DNA from: Nemertoderma westbladi
Taxonomy: Eukaryota; Xenacoelomorpha; Nemertodermatida; Nemertodermatidae
Direction: 5' to 3'
Assembly: GCA_032718475.1 (NCBI GenBank)
Contig: JAUCBJ010004430.1
Location: 1 to 50,887, forward strand
Length of the DNA stretch: 50,887 bases
Program-made: the position numbers and the translations under genes
In this document: piece after piece, positions 1-10,849 of the stretch
How positions within the stretch are numbered: position 1 is the stretch's first letter
Layout of the letters: each line of letters starts with the position of its first letter
The notes under the pieces: model-generated
Seen by the model: the letters and a program-made list of their open reading frames with translations, nothing else
Told to the model about the DNA's origin: nothing
Databases searched by the model: none

Positions 1-2
1 TG

Positions 3-365
3 AATAGAGGTCTAAACAAACATGATATTGTGATAATCGGTTGGATAGAGAGAAATACCCATGGAATCCCTTATGACTATGGAAATTACCCACAGTCATA
101 GGTGAAGAAGCTACTAATGTATCATGATCTAAATAATAGAAGATTATATGCAAAAGGATATGAAAAATGCAACATTTTGCATCGGCTATTGAACTTACAA
201 ATCATAAATCTTGAAGATATTGGGTGTACCAGAAATTGTTGGGATATTAATCAACACTGTTCATTTCATGAAAATGGTAATGGATGTTATTGTTCGAAGA
301 AATTAGCTGCATCATATAAGAAATATTTAGATGATTATATGATAATGATAGATGCATGTTATTAG
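3..365 (+). pseudogene. C-terminal fragment of a transposon-associated DEDD-nuclease-like protein (tentative)
   Basis: One reading frame runs from the window edge to 365, interrupted only by a TAG at 99-101, so the coding sequence extends to the left of the window and is probably broken by this stop. After the stop the frame contains YAKGYEKCNILHRLL, then NLEDIGC, then a Cys/His cluster with spacing C-x4-H and CYC. This layout (a K-G-x-E-K motif, an N-L-E-x-x-G-C motif and a terminal His/Cys cluster) resembles a protein family I associate with transposon-rich invertebrate genomes and RNase H-fold exonuclease or Maelstrom-like domains. The assignment is from memory of the motif pattern, not from a search. 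Catalytic acidic residues expected upstream are outside the window. Alternatively, the stop could lie in an unrecognised intron. Confidence 0.4.
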
Positions 366-514
366 ATATTTTAGAAAATAGTGTTTATACTATATATGGA
401 CTTTATATGATTATTATTGTAGGTGATTCTTTTTTTATATTATATTTACAAATATACATAAACTGTATTTAATCAAGATGGTTTGTTTTAAATATTGCTA
501 TAGTGAAAATGGAA

Positions 515-750
515 GGCGGGGTAGCTCAGTTGGTTGAGCGCCGGGCCTGCAATCTATTGGTTGTAGGTTCAGCCCCGCCAGGGTCCACTCAGCCTTTCAT
601 CCACTGGGGTCGATAAAATGAGTACCAGTTAAATAACTGGGAGCAAATCTTGGGATAGGAGTAGCGCCCACCCCTACCCTCGGGTAGCAGCTATCGAAAG
701 AGGAGCCTTCGGGTCGCCTCCGGCTTCGGCCGACTGTTTGCTTTTTTTTG
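515..750 (+). mobile_element. tRNA-derived SINE
   Basis: The head is tRNA-like: an A box TAGCTCAGTTGG at 522-533 and a B-box-like GGTTCAGCCCC at 566-576, as expected for an internal RNA polymerase III promoter. The tRNA-like part is followed by a non-tRNA body containing CTCAGCCTTTCATCC (588-602), GGGGTCGATAAAATGAGTACC, and a T-rich tail near 728-738. A real tRNA gene is unlikely because the acceptor pairing does not close after the B box and the sequence continues into a SINE body. The CTCAGCCTTTCATCC block recurs in the different SINE family at 25.5 kb. SINEs depend on a LINE partner for mobility. Confidence 0.75.
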
Positions 751-1007
751 ATAGTGCAAAGGAGTTGGCAAAGGAACAGGCAAAAGTGGTTGTATGAAGA
801 AAAAAAAAGGTTTATCTATATAGAGAGGTTGTTATTGATATCAAACACACTACTACTACTATTACTACAAATAGAAGCATCACACAAAATTAAGACAGTG
901 CTATAAACTAAATGAAATATAATAAACAATGTATGAATAGGCCTTATAATAATAATTTTAAAATCTTAGTAAAGTTTTAATGTTTGTTGAAGTTATATAT
1001 TAATTAA

Positions 1008-1928
1008 TTAATATAGTTTCGGCTTCTTAAACGATGTCAAGTTGTCTCCAGCAGTGCTAGCCTTGCATATTTCTACAATATCGCGCTTCAAGTTAGCGGA
1101 ACATTTAGGTACATCTTTACCAGATTCATTAATTAAAAGGTTTCGTCCTTCTTTAGTGTGGGTATAATAGGGAGGTGTAGGTGGAGGTGTTTCACCGAAA
1201 TCATCTTCTTCGTAAGTTTCTTCTAGTAACATAAAACTATTGTTATCTTCAAAGTGTGCATTGCGACATTTATTTTCAAGAAATTTAACTGTTTCAAGAT
1301 CATCTTTTGATAGGACAACTGCATTCCCTGACATATTATGTTTAACAATAAGATCTTTATTTTGTTTCTTAGCCATTAACCGAGTGGATAAACTATATTC
1401 AGAATTATCATGGTCAAAATCTACTCTGACCAGCTCATCAGGAGTGAAATTCAAGCCAGAATAGAAATCAATTGATACTGACTGAGGATAAGATGTTTCA
1501 TATTCCCAAAGACCAACATAGGCTTTCCCTTTGTATTTTGTTACAAAGCCCACTAAAGGGTCTGAGAGAAGAACATAACGATCATGATTCAAAAATGATA
1601 GGAGTGTTTTCAATAATTGCGAAATATGAGAATGTAGGAGCTTTAGCTGTTCTAAGAAGTAACGGGGTATGAAAAAATGAGAATGTTCTTTCTCAACATG
1701 AGCTCCATCAGACATCAAGTTAACAACAATATAGGATTTCTTGAATTCACCCATTTTATTCTCTATAACTGTTTGCAGTAGAAACCGTGTGTTCATCATG
1801 TTGAGTACAAATGAATCTTGTTCTTGTGTAAACACTGCAAACTTGTGAGGTTGGATTATCATAGAAAAATCCTGACTGGCTACTTTGAATGGTTGGTTGC
1901 TAACAGATATCTTCTTAGATAGGGCCAT
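1008..1928 (-). CDS. Intact unrecognised 306-residue protein
   Basis: An uninterrupted ATG-to-TAA reading frame of 306 codons, the longest clean non-LINE, non-BEL frame in the window. I do not recognise the family. There is no signal peptide and no obvious membrane segment. The middle (about residues 80-180) is mixed hydrophobic and looks globular. Residues 235-255 are acidic and proline-rich (EETYEEDDFGETPPPTPP), and the C-terminus is basic, ending FKKPKLY, which could be a nuclear localisation signal. It lies divergently from the transposase remnant at 2670 with about 740 bp between them, and beside the nuclease-like fragment at 3-365, so it may be a second gene of the same mobile element. 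A single-exon host gene is the alternative. It could also be one exon of a longer gene. Confidence 0.55.
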   Translation of the reverse strand: MALSKKISVSNQPFKVASQDFSMIIQPHKFAVFTQEQDSFVLNMMNTRFLLQTVIENKMGEFKKSYIVVNLMSDGAHVEKEHSHFFIPRYFLEQLKLLHSHISQLLKTLLSFLNHDRYVLLSDPLVGFVTKYKGKAYVGLWEYETSYPQSVSIDFYSGLNFTPDELVRVDFDHDNSEYSLSTRLMAKKQNKDLIVKHNMSGNAVVLSKDDLETVKFLENKCRNAHFEDNNSFMLLEETYEEDDFGETPPPTPPYYTHTKEGRNLLINESGKDVPKCSANLKRDIVEICKASTAGDNLTSFKKPKLY

Positions 1929-2669
1929 TATTTTGAGCGAATAAAGTTTAGAATAAAGTTTACAAGAAAATTAACTAAATAAAATATAGCAATACAATTA
2001 AATACAATGTTAACATCACATAGAATATGGATAAATGATAATTTTTTATTTCTGTCCAATTTATATCCAAATATGTCGACCAATCACGACTAGGTGGCTT
2101 GTGTTGACAGCTAATCAGCTCCGATGTTTTTGGCGGATAAATTTGATTTAGGTAAAGTTTGCAAGGCAATGAAACATTAAATCAATTTCATGGACGATTG
2201 CGAGCATAGTCAACCAGAGCGTATAATTTGGCCTATAGTAGGCAATGGTATGACGTCAATGATAATAATGAATGACAAGACAATGAGATGCCATGTCTGA
2301 CAATGTAGGTGTTCCTTAACATTGATTGGCTGGTGATTCATCCAGTGTAACGCGTTACATGCACCTTATTGGCTGCTTGTTTGACCAATGGTTACGTTAC
2401 ATTTGAAGTAATAGGATATAGAGAGAGTTGGCAATGGTGAGGTAATGAGAGCATTTGTAATAGGAGCAATGAGGAGACTCTGGGTAATGCGATCTATAGG
2501 GAGACATTTGTAATGGGAGCAATGGGGAGACTCGCAATCCCTCACTACTTACCTACTGGTTGCAGTTCATTTCATTGAATATAATTTATACTATTGATAC
2601 TTTGAATTCATTATATTGGATACTATATACAAAATTTAATCTAATTTAAACTCTTAGTATATTTATCTA
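1929..2669. other. Non-coding spacer between divergent genes
   Basis: No supported gene. A short imperfect duplication is visible: CATTTGTAATAGGAGCAATG (about 2452-2471) recurs as a CATTTGTAATGGGAGCAATG version about 54 bp later, each followed by GGAGACTC. The segment could hold promoters for the flanking divergent reading frames, but no core promoter element can be assigned with confidence. Confidence 0.4.
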
Positions 2670-5600
2670 ATGGAGTCTGAAGAACAAGAAGATTTTAATT
2701 TTCTTACAACTAGAGCGAGTCAATACAGCAGGAAAGCAGCTACAGAAGTAGAAGTTTCTACATCAGCAGCATCTTCATCAAGTCGTCCTGTAAGAAAGCT
2801 GCAAGTGATAAAGTGCCAGAACCATTATCAAAAGAAGGATTTGGGAAAGGATTGCTCTGAGTGCATTTACTTTCCCACATTAGAGTCTTTTCCAAATGGA
2901 AAGCTCCCAACTATAGCTCAAGTGATTGGTTTAACTTTGGTGGCAAAACATGATGAACAAAACTAAGCTCTGAAGGTTGACGTTATTTTAGATGTTGTAT
3001 CAAAGATGATGCTTCGATGGATATATTGCAACATTTACTCTGTAACACGAAAGTCTGTAAGAAACAAATTGGAATCTTTATTAAAGGAATACTACTTTAC
3101 TATCTTAAGGACTATCCTGCAACTAAAAAGAAATATACTTACTGGCAAAGGTTCCAGGATTTTCAGGCAAAGTGCAAGGGTCTCTTTGACATCAAATGTG
3201 ACAGTAGCAAAGATAAATCACAGGGACTAATATGGGGTGTTATGATGACTGATGATGATCGGAAATTCTATGAAAATCAATGTTTGATGCCACAAGTTGG
3301 GTACTGTTCGTCTTTTGTGAATAGGAAATGGGCCGTATCTAGTGAAAGGCATAATAGAGAAAGTATTAGCAAGTTAAAGGCAAAGGAGAAATCAGAGATT
3401 GAAAAAGAGAAGTTAAATCCTATTGCATGGTCTGATATTGAAGGTGGAATTTTGAGTGAAAGTAATGATGAAGCTAGCTTAGATGAAGGTGAATGCTACG
3501 AATTGGCAACACCTAAGAAAAGAAAGTATCAATTTGATGATGTTCTTGAATCAGAAAATGACCATATTATGTCATTTAATTATAGACATATCCGTAATGG
3601 ACCAAGATCGGTACAGCCAGAGGTTTATACATTGATGCATAAATTGTCATCAGAATTTCATATGAGCAAAGCTCAAATAGAAGGTTCAATTATCAATGTA
3701 GCCAATACCCTATTTGGTAGAAATTGAAAAGCTTACAGTAATGATGATGCAACAACTCTTGATATACTGCCAAATCTGAGCAACTTAAGAAGAACCGAGC
3801 CATACATAGAAGCAATGGCCCTTAGCACTATTGTTGAGGATATAATGGAAGATAGTACTATGACATCAATTACATACTCGAGTGATGGGTCAAGCATGAG
3901 TGGAGTAGGTAAATATGTTGTGCGTGCAATCACTCACAATTAATGGCGTGCAGAGAGCACTACCAACACTTGGGATTTTTACAGAATCCAGAGAGAGTCT
4001 GAAGGATCTCGAAATTATTACCTTAAAGATACTTTCAGCAGCAGTAGGTCATAAAAATTCTGAAAAAGATATACTTAAGAAGATTTCGTTTGTGATGACT
4101 GGTAGCACTGCTCTTAACCTAAATGTCATTGAAAGTGTTTGTGAGGAGTTAGATGTTGATACTGTACCTGGAACACACTTATGCAACATTCATCCATCGA
4201 TGATGTTTCAGTCAAATATTAAACAGCTTTGTCAAGAAATACATGTTTCGTTAGGACCACGTAAGATTAATGAATGTTTTCTGGTTGATCTTGACATGCA
4301 TCATGAGTCATTCATTATCAAAGCAATTAAGTGTCTTTCACATTTTATCAATCGAGACTTTTCAGCAAAACCTTGGAATAGACAAGGTCATTTTGACGAG
4401 TTCATCAAACCAAAGGTAAACATGTCATTGTGTCTAAAAGACCACCGATTTAATAGGATTAATGACTGTTGTCTAAGCTTGCTTTATCATCTTGATGACA
4501 TTGCGAACTATCTTGATACATTCAAGAATATTATGAATAACATATCGATTCTAGACCACAGCTTTGTTGAGATGGAAATACTCAAACCAATATTGTGTAC
4601 AATTTCATTAGTTGGAATTCATATTACTCGTCCTTTCGAGCATCTCCTCATGGACACATCAACTACATACTCAATGCTGTTAAAGTCATTTCCAAAGCTA
4701 TTTGCTGATCTTACTGAAATCCCAGCCATAAGATTCAGTTCCATATCAGAACAAGTTTGCACATTTGTATGAATGTATCACATGGCATGAACTTCATTTA
4801 TGATCAAATCCAATAGAAACTTTATATTGTTATTATTCAAATCTATGGCAACAATTTGGACATGAATTCCTTACTAGGATTCATAGAAGGATTCACTGGT
4901 AATTACCCATGTCGCTGATGCAAATGTTTAAGATTAAACTTCGTTAGGACATTGACCGCAGATCCACTTTTGTACCGAAGAATTACCAATTACGAGGATG
5001 ATTTACAGGTAGATGCCTCAGGGAGTGGAGTTAAGGAACGTTGTTGTTTTAATGAACCACCTTCGTTTCATGTTTATAGTAATTATACCTATGATAATAA
5101 TGCACGATTTACTTGAAGGTGTTTGTGAGTATGTACTGACTTCTTGTCTTTATGACCTCCTCTTCAATAAGACATTTTTCCTCAAACGATCTTAATAGGC
5201 ACATCAAGGCTTTCGATTTTTAATCATTCCTCACAACCACCATTCTTTGATGATGACAAACTTAGAAAGAAAAAATGAACTTGTCAGCTGTGCAGATGCT
5301 CAATCTGAATCTAGCTCTTCCACTGTTAATTGGGAAATATATCAAAGAGGGTGATGAATCATGCCTTGTATTTTTAAAATTAAGGGAGGTTCTTATTCAT
5401 TGCCTTGCACCATCATTTACTGAATCTGAAAATTATCATTTTCATCAATCATTACAGAATTTTTGGAAGTTTATATTAATACATTTAATATAAACTGTTT
5501 GCAATTGAAATTCCATAACTTAATACATTATCCAGAAACCATTAGGGAGGTGGCAAAAGCAAAGCAAAGCATGGCCCATTTAAGCGTACAGCTTCCATTG

Positions 5601-5690
5601 TATGTAATTTTAAAAATATACCGAAAACTCTCTCAAAGCGTCATCAGTAACTCAATCCATATAGATTTTTGTCAAATGTTGGCATAACCT
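2670..5690 (+). pseudogene. Decayed DDE-type DNA transposase (MHDLLEGV family, CACTA/EnSpm-like)
   Basis: Several plus-strand frames continue one protein with multiple frameshifts and stops. 2670-2966 gives an N-terminal region with a C-x2-C pair (KDCSECIYFP) followed by FPNGKLPTIAQVIGL; 3017-3727 continues with YENQCLMPQVGYC and an acidic linker; 3915-4772 holds the central region with a His/Cys cluster; about 4860-5130 reads GFIEGFTGNYPCR followed by CKC; 5013-5195 contains MHDLLEGVCEY, a characteristic transposase motif; 5275-5690 gives LREVLIHCLAPSFTES and LKFHNLIHYPETI, the family's C-terminal block. This order is that of large animal transposases in which MHDLLEGV marks a catalytic region. 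Assignment to CACTA/EnSpm is tentative; the transposase character is firmer. There are at least five frame breaks, so the copy is dead. No terminal inverted repeats were identified. Confidence 0.65.
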
Positions 5691-7281
5691 CGCACAATGT
5701 TATATCAAAATCGTCCACTACCATCCTGCTAAGTAGCTTAACTAATGGAAGTGATATTAATTTCATATTAAATGGTCTACTATGGTCTATTGAAGGATAT
5801 AAATTAATGTGCTGATATTGAAATTTGTTCCATAATTTACAAAAAAGGTTAATACTATATGTTGGTATGGAATTAGATTCCAATTTTTATATTACTATTC
5901 CTAACTAAATTTTGCGAAATATCTTATATTTTCACAAATGGAAATAATTACTACATAATATGTGAAAAATTGCCTCTGGCTGGATTTTGAACCACTTACA
6001 AGCTTTTGAAGTTGAGTCATCAATTGCGAGTGGTGTTAATCCATATTGTTGTATTAGTGATGTTAATGAATTGATGTCACCTTGGCCTTTGCGAAAACAT
6101 ATAGTTAATAATATTATTTATGTCGCATTGTGGCATCGATTGTAATTTGGTGTTATGAAATCGATTGTAATTTGGTGTTATGTAATCGATTGTAATTTGG
6201 TGTTATGTAATTGATTGTAATTTAGTGTGTTTAATTAATTATTGATCGTTTTTTGATCATTTCTTGTTTATATTTTACAGTGTTTATCAGTTTTATGTGT
6301 TCAGGGGGGTAACTTTTCGATATCGGTATTGGTATGCGTAGTTACGGAAGATTAGTATGCCTTCCGAAATGAGTTGGCTTTCTGAGATGTAGTGTTGCAA
6401 TATGATACTGAACTGGTTACCTGTGCCTTGTAACAGCTTAAAAATTATGGTTATTTTTAGGGGTGTCCCGCATAACCGGCCGGATTTTGAGAAATTTTTT
6501 GGGAACCAAACTGAAAAAAAATGATTTATGCGTCTCTTTCATGCGTCTCTTCCTTCGGAAATGAACATATAAAACTATAGTAACTTTAATAGAAAGCATG
6601 GTATATATCTAGCTTTATATTACTTTTAAACGTTATATTACATTTCTTGTTATCATTTTCAATCTGAATTTATTATAATTATACTTCAGTGTTTGTTTTA
6701 TATAATATTATTATGATTTCCCCCCACTCCTCCTGGCCGAGTTGCAAAGTGCCGTGACATTTTCCTGTAATTTTTTCTCATTTTTCCCCTTTCGACAATT
6801 TTGGTATCATTTAGTGTCTTACATACTTTTGACAATCTGGCAAGATAAGTTAACAAGATAAATGAAGCGTTAATAATTCAGATTAATAATTTGGCAAATA
6901 ATATAATTAACAAAATGTATTATTAAAATAATAATTATTTTGCTAGTTTAAATAAAAAAAAAAAGATAATCTTGTCAATATAGCTGACAAGATAGTATTG
7001 CTAGATTGGCCAATTAGTTGGCAAGTCGGGGTGGCAAGATTATCTTGTCAGTCTGTACCTTTTTTTGTGAGATTGACAAATCAGTTTTAAGAGTATAGCT
7101 ACCATGATTCATCAATTATTATTCCAGACAAATTTAATTGTGGATGAAATTATAATTGTAATAAAAAGTACGAGCTAACACAAAATCAAAATTACTAGCG
7201 CTGTAATACTTATTAGTACTTTAGCAATTTAGCGGGAAATTTACTTTATTTTATCCTTTAGATTCAATAATCCCCCTAACA
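5691..7281. other. AT-rich non-coding region
   Basis: No gene is supported. The segment holds the 25-bp tandem repeat at 6137-6236, poly-T and poly-A runs, and AT-rich stretches such as 6840-7010 with several TTAACAAGATA-like and ATAATTATT-like short motifs. Nothing else recognisable was seen. Confidence 0.4.
6137..6236 (+). repeat. Four-copy 25-bp tandem repeat
   Basis: Unit CGATTGTAATTTGGTGTTAT plus five further bases, repeated at 6137, 6162, 6187 and 6212. The first three copies are nearly identical and the fourth is diverged. The length is not a multiple of three and the array is not part of a coding frame. Confidence 0.85.
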
Positions 7282-7870
7282 ATGGCGATGATCTGGGAAC
7301 TCAAACTGATCTCGGGTACAGATGAGGTTGTCTTTGTGTTTCACAACAACCTCCCCTGTATCATAAACTCTCTGCAAAAAGGAATATGTTGCCTCGGGAA
7401 CCTGGGTGGGTGGGTCGGTGACTGTCTGGGACCGGGAAGCGACTGGTTGGAGGGTCGTAGTAGAGGTACCGGGGAGGGAGGATAGATAGATATAAATCCC
7501 TCCAACTGGGACGTCATAGCAACACGTGGGTTCGACGGTGGGATTTCATTAATATCGATAACTGGTAGGAAATATAAGAGGTTTCTAACTGGGTGGGGAA
7601 TTCTGAGAGGGTTTGGTGTGTTTGGTTCAACACGGACGGGTCCGGTTAGCCAGCTGTTCGGATGATAGTACAGTAAAAGTTTGGCTGACTGGAACCCGGG
7701 AGCTGTTGTATGAATACCGGGGGCACAGTGGGTGGGTCTACAGTCTGGGTTGGTGTTCGGATGGGGAGTCTGTGGTGTTGGTAGATGTGGGAAGGAGGAT
7801 CCATCGCTTCGTTGTTGGTTCAGGGGAGACCTTGTGGAGACAGGAAGCAACTCCTGCCCAGTAAAATAAC
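7282..7870 (+). pseudogene. Decayed WD40-repeat protein fragment
   Basis: Two to three adjacent WD40 blades can be read only by changing frame. Near 7383-7475 one frame gives YVASGTWVGGSVTVWDRE; near 7606-7640 another gives VWCVWFNTDGS; 7640-7864 gives LASCSDDSTVKVW, then YRGHSGWVYSLGWCSDGE. The motif D-x-x-V-x-V-W after S/T-D-D is typical of the D strand and WD ending of a beta-propeller blade, and GHSGWVYSL is a classical GH entry to the next blade. A single missing base separates the blade start from LASCSDD. Several stops lie between 7480 and 7600. GC content is visibly higher than in the flanks. WD40 domains are binding scaffolds, so no specific function can be given. Some interruptions could be introns instead of damage. 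Confidence 0.65.
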
Positions 7871-7877
7871 CCCATGC

Positions 7878-8245
7878 GTAACGCATTCGTGCCACATGCA
7901 GCATTCGTAAAAGGTGCGTGCAATCTTATTTAAGATTCGTGAAGCCTTCGTCAATGGTTCGTCAGTCCGAATAATTTAACGAATGCGTATAGTATTCGTA
8001 TCGCATGTGAGATTTCACTTGTAAATATATTCGTGGCTCATCATTCGTGGCACATGCGATACGAATGCTTCCACTCCTCACAAAAAAATAATCCGTGGTT
8101 CATTCGTTCGTGGCAAATGCGATACGAATGCTTAGCCACGCCACGCTTAAAATTATTCGTGGTCCATTCGTGACGCATGCAATACGCATGCAAAGCACTC
8201 TCAATTAGAGTACCATACAGACTGTAATACTGGCCAATCACCATT
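7878..8245. repeat. Dispersed palindromic repeat with CATTCGT...ACGAATG cores
   Basis: Related units such as ATTCGTGGCACATGCGATAC followed by GAATGC (about 8044-8070, 8108-8131 and a diverged copy 8166-8192) occur together with shorter fragments (7886-7912, 7980-8010). The unit is an imperfect palindrome, because CATTCGT at one end is the complement of ACGAATG at the other. Both orientations occur. A short reading frame across it is an artefact of the repeat. Confidence 0.6.
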
Positions 8246-8996
8246 CGGCAAATAATCGAACATAGTGTTATTAGTTAGTAGCTCTCCCCCTTTGTTACCA
8301 GTCAGCCAGTCCCATGTACTTTAACTATATATTTATTTAATGGGTTGCCCAGTAATTCTTAACTCCCGTTTATTATTTTGGTTCCCCATTATTTTGGTAT
8401 GTAAACTTGTTCCCTTTACCATCATGCTTGATATACTGTACTGTAATTATGTAAAGGTTATGTACTGTAGGCTAGGTGAGATAAATACTGACAACATAAA
8501 ACTACTGTATTAACTTAAGGAACTACAGTATGTAGGCATACTTATAGTATGTAGGCACTTTACATGTATGTAGGCACATACATTTTATGAGATGCATCAA
8601 CATAATTTCAATGTTTTTTTTACTATATTCTAGAATATTAATTCGCTTTTTTCGATAATAAGTAATAAAATATATATATATAATAATAATAAAAATATAT
8701 ATAATAATAAAATAATATAATTAATAAATATAATTTTATAATAATAATTAAATATAAAGTTAATAAATAAAAGATAATAAAATCATCAGAACTATAACGA
8801 TTTACGTCTGAAATTGCGTGCTCTTGAATTATATCTGAACATTTTTTTGGGGAAATTGAAAATGGATTTCATATTCGATTCGGAATATCAAGTATATTCA
8901 AAAAAAATATAATAAAATGGACACACGTTTTAACAGTTGTAAACTGTTAAAACTATGTAAACTGTGGCGAAATAATAAAAAAATAAAAATCCTGCG
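8246..8996. other. AT-rich non-coding region
   Basis: No gene is supported. It contains short repeats of TATGTAGGCA (about 8531-8580) and a low-complexity A/T tract with TA dinucleotides at about 8640-8790. Confidence 0.4.
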
Positions 8997-9775
8997 TTAA
9001 TACTTTTTTTTATTTTTTTTTTGAAGCGACTTTTTGGTCGACCAAAAAGTACTTTTTGGTCGACCAATAAGTCGACTTTTTGGTCGACCAAAAAGTAGTT
9101 TTTGGTCGACCAAAAAGTCTAGAAGTATTATCAAATAGAAAACATACAACTATTTTCGAGGCAAAATCAAATTACATTAAGTGAATTAGGTGGTTATTTA
9201 AAACCGTAACACTATCATGATGAAGGATTAATATCCTAGGTACCGGTAGGCCTAGCGATCAATGTGTTTAACAAAGCTTTATGTACACCGGTACAGTAAT
9301 TTGATTTTACCTCCAAAATAGTTATATATATGTTTTCTATTGGATAATACTTCCAGACTTTTTGGTCGACCAAAAAGTACTTTTTGGTCGACCAATAAGT
9401 CGACTTTTTGGTCGACCAATAAGTACTTTTTGGTCGACCAAAAAGTAGTTTTTGGTCGACCAATAAGTCGACTTTTTGGTCGACCAAAAAGTACTTTTTG
9501 GTCGACCAATAAGTCGACTTTTTGGTCGACCAATAAGTACTTTTTGGTCGACCATTAAGTAGCTTTTGGTCGACCAAAAAGTACTTTTTGGTCGACCAAT
9601 AAGTAGTTTTTGGTCGACCAAAAAGTACTTATTGGTCGACCAAAAAGTACTTTTTGGTCGACCAAAAAGTCGGCTTATTGGTCGACCAAAAACTACTTAT
9701 TGGTCGACCAAAAAGTACGTTTTGGTCGACCAAAAAGTCCCTTAAAAAAATAAAATAAATAAAAAAAAGTATTAA
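8997..9775. mobile_element. TTAA-flanked foldback element built from a SalI-palindrome satellite
   Basis: The element body (9001-9771) is bounded by TTAA on both sides (8997-9000 and 9772-9775). Its ends are inverted repeats: TACTTTTTTTTATTT on the left matches the complement of the right end. Inside are arrays of the palindromic unit TTTTTGGTCGACCAAAAA with AGTAC or AAGTCGA linkers, about four units in the left arm (9024-9120) and about 17 in the right arm (9357-9740). Between them, 9117-9176 and 9293-9358 form a further inverted pair (sharing TAGAAAACATA and the complement of AAAATCAAATTAC), leaving a loop of about 110 bp. There is no transposase, so it is non-autonomous. The TTAA target duplication is typical of piggyBac or Kolobok transposons. 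Confidence 0.8.
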
Positions 9776-10433
9776 GTGGCACAATTCAGCCACCGTACAA
9801 TACAGATAATATGAGATCAATTCGACAAAAAACGAATTAAAATGGTAACCAATTGAGGGAAATTTATATCATTTATGTAGTTACATCTGATATAAATTAA
9901 TTATTTTAAATCAATTTTAGTGAAAATTACGAGCTCTCCCTATGCAGAATATTAATTAAATCATTGTTATTATTTATACTATAAATAAAGTTAGATAATT
10001 CCCATAGTATAAATTATTACATAAGCCTATTTATTATTTATAATACAGGCCCTAAACATCAATACTATTAATTATTTTTAATTTTTAATTAATACTAAAT
10101 GCCAAAATTATGTTCAATACAGAATTGAACTGATTTTACTCAATCATTTGATCTGATCTTGTTCGGAATACTAGAAATAGATTGAAAATAATAGTTTGAG
10201 GTTACAACTTCTGATCTTCTTCAGAATACTTAGGATAGTTTGAGGTTACAACTTCTTGTCTTCTATGGAATACTTAGGATAGTTTGAGGTTACAACTTCT
10301 GGTCTTCTGCGGAATATACAGTACAGTACAAGGAATACAACTCAGTACTGGTACCTCAAACATTACAAAATTTCGAACAAATATCGTAATCCAATATTAG
10401 ACCAGTTTTCTGTGAAATTACGAAAGCTGCGCC
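9776..10433. other. AT-rich non-coding region
   Basis: No gene is supported. It includes the 44-bp repeat described separately and AT-rich sequence. Confidence 0.4.
10191..10318 (+). repeat. Three-copy 44-bp tandem repeat
   Basis: Units begin with ATAGTTTGAGGTTACAACTT at 10191, 10235 and 10279, and each continues with a variant of CTTCTNNGGAATACTTAGG. Copies differ at a few positions, which suggests moderate age. Confidence 0.85.
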
Positions 10434-10625
10434 TTAGAGAGACTGAAATCCTTGTTTCATATTTGTCCCATCAAAAGAATCTGCACAAATCATATCATCT
10501 TCCCTCTTGGCACAGTTAAACATGATAGCTCTCACTGATGATTCTGCTGCATCTGCAATTTGTTTTACATATGTATTGTCCATTGCGAGAGTGCGGAACG
10601 GGTTTTTGTAAACTGCAGTTTTGCT
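10434..10625 (-). pseudogene. Unrecognised coding fragment or terminal exon
   Basis: A minus-strand open frame enters from a stop near 10637, runs through an ATG at 10583 and ends at a TAA at 10434. The part after the ATG codes for 49 residues, beginning MDNTYVKQIADAAESS and ending MKQGFQSL. Amino-acid composition looks like real protein and the frame stays open upstream of the ATG (KNPFRTLA precedes it), so this is more likely a terminal exon or gene fragment than a small independent gene. It may belong with the minus-strand coding pieces at 10850-11534. I do not recognise the family. Confidence 0.35.
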
Positions 10626-10849
10626 GCAGTACCGGTACTGCTACTGCAATCTGCAAAATCTATCTATAATAATTATGTAATTATACCAATTTATCAAGAG
10701 ATTAAATAATATTGTATAATCTGAGGCGAATCGGAGCAGCTTCCAGGCATTATTAAAAAAAATGGAAATAAAAACCAATATGAAAAAAAAGGAAATTAAA
10801 AACTGGTATTGAAGAAAAAGATGATAAAAACCAGTAAGAAAAAGGCAAG

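Noticed and set aside
515-600. Functional tRNA gene
   Set aside because: The A and B boxes are present but the tRNA cloverleaf does not close and a SINE body follows.
7341-7904. Minus-strand 187-codon frame, proline-rich
   Set aside because: Antisense of the WD40 remnant; no recognisable motifs and low-complexity composition.
9236-9820. Several overlapping reading frames on both strands with WSTKK and GRPKS repeats
   Set aside because: They are translations of the SalI-palindrome satellite in the foldback element, open on both strands because the unit lacks stops.
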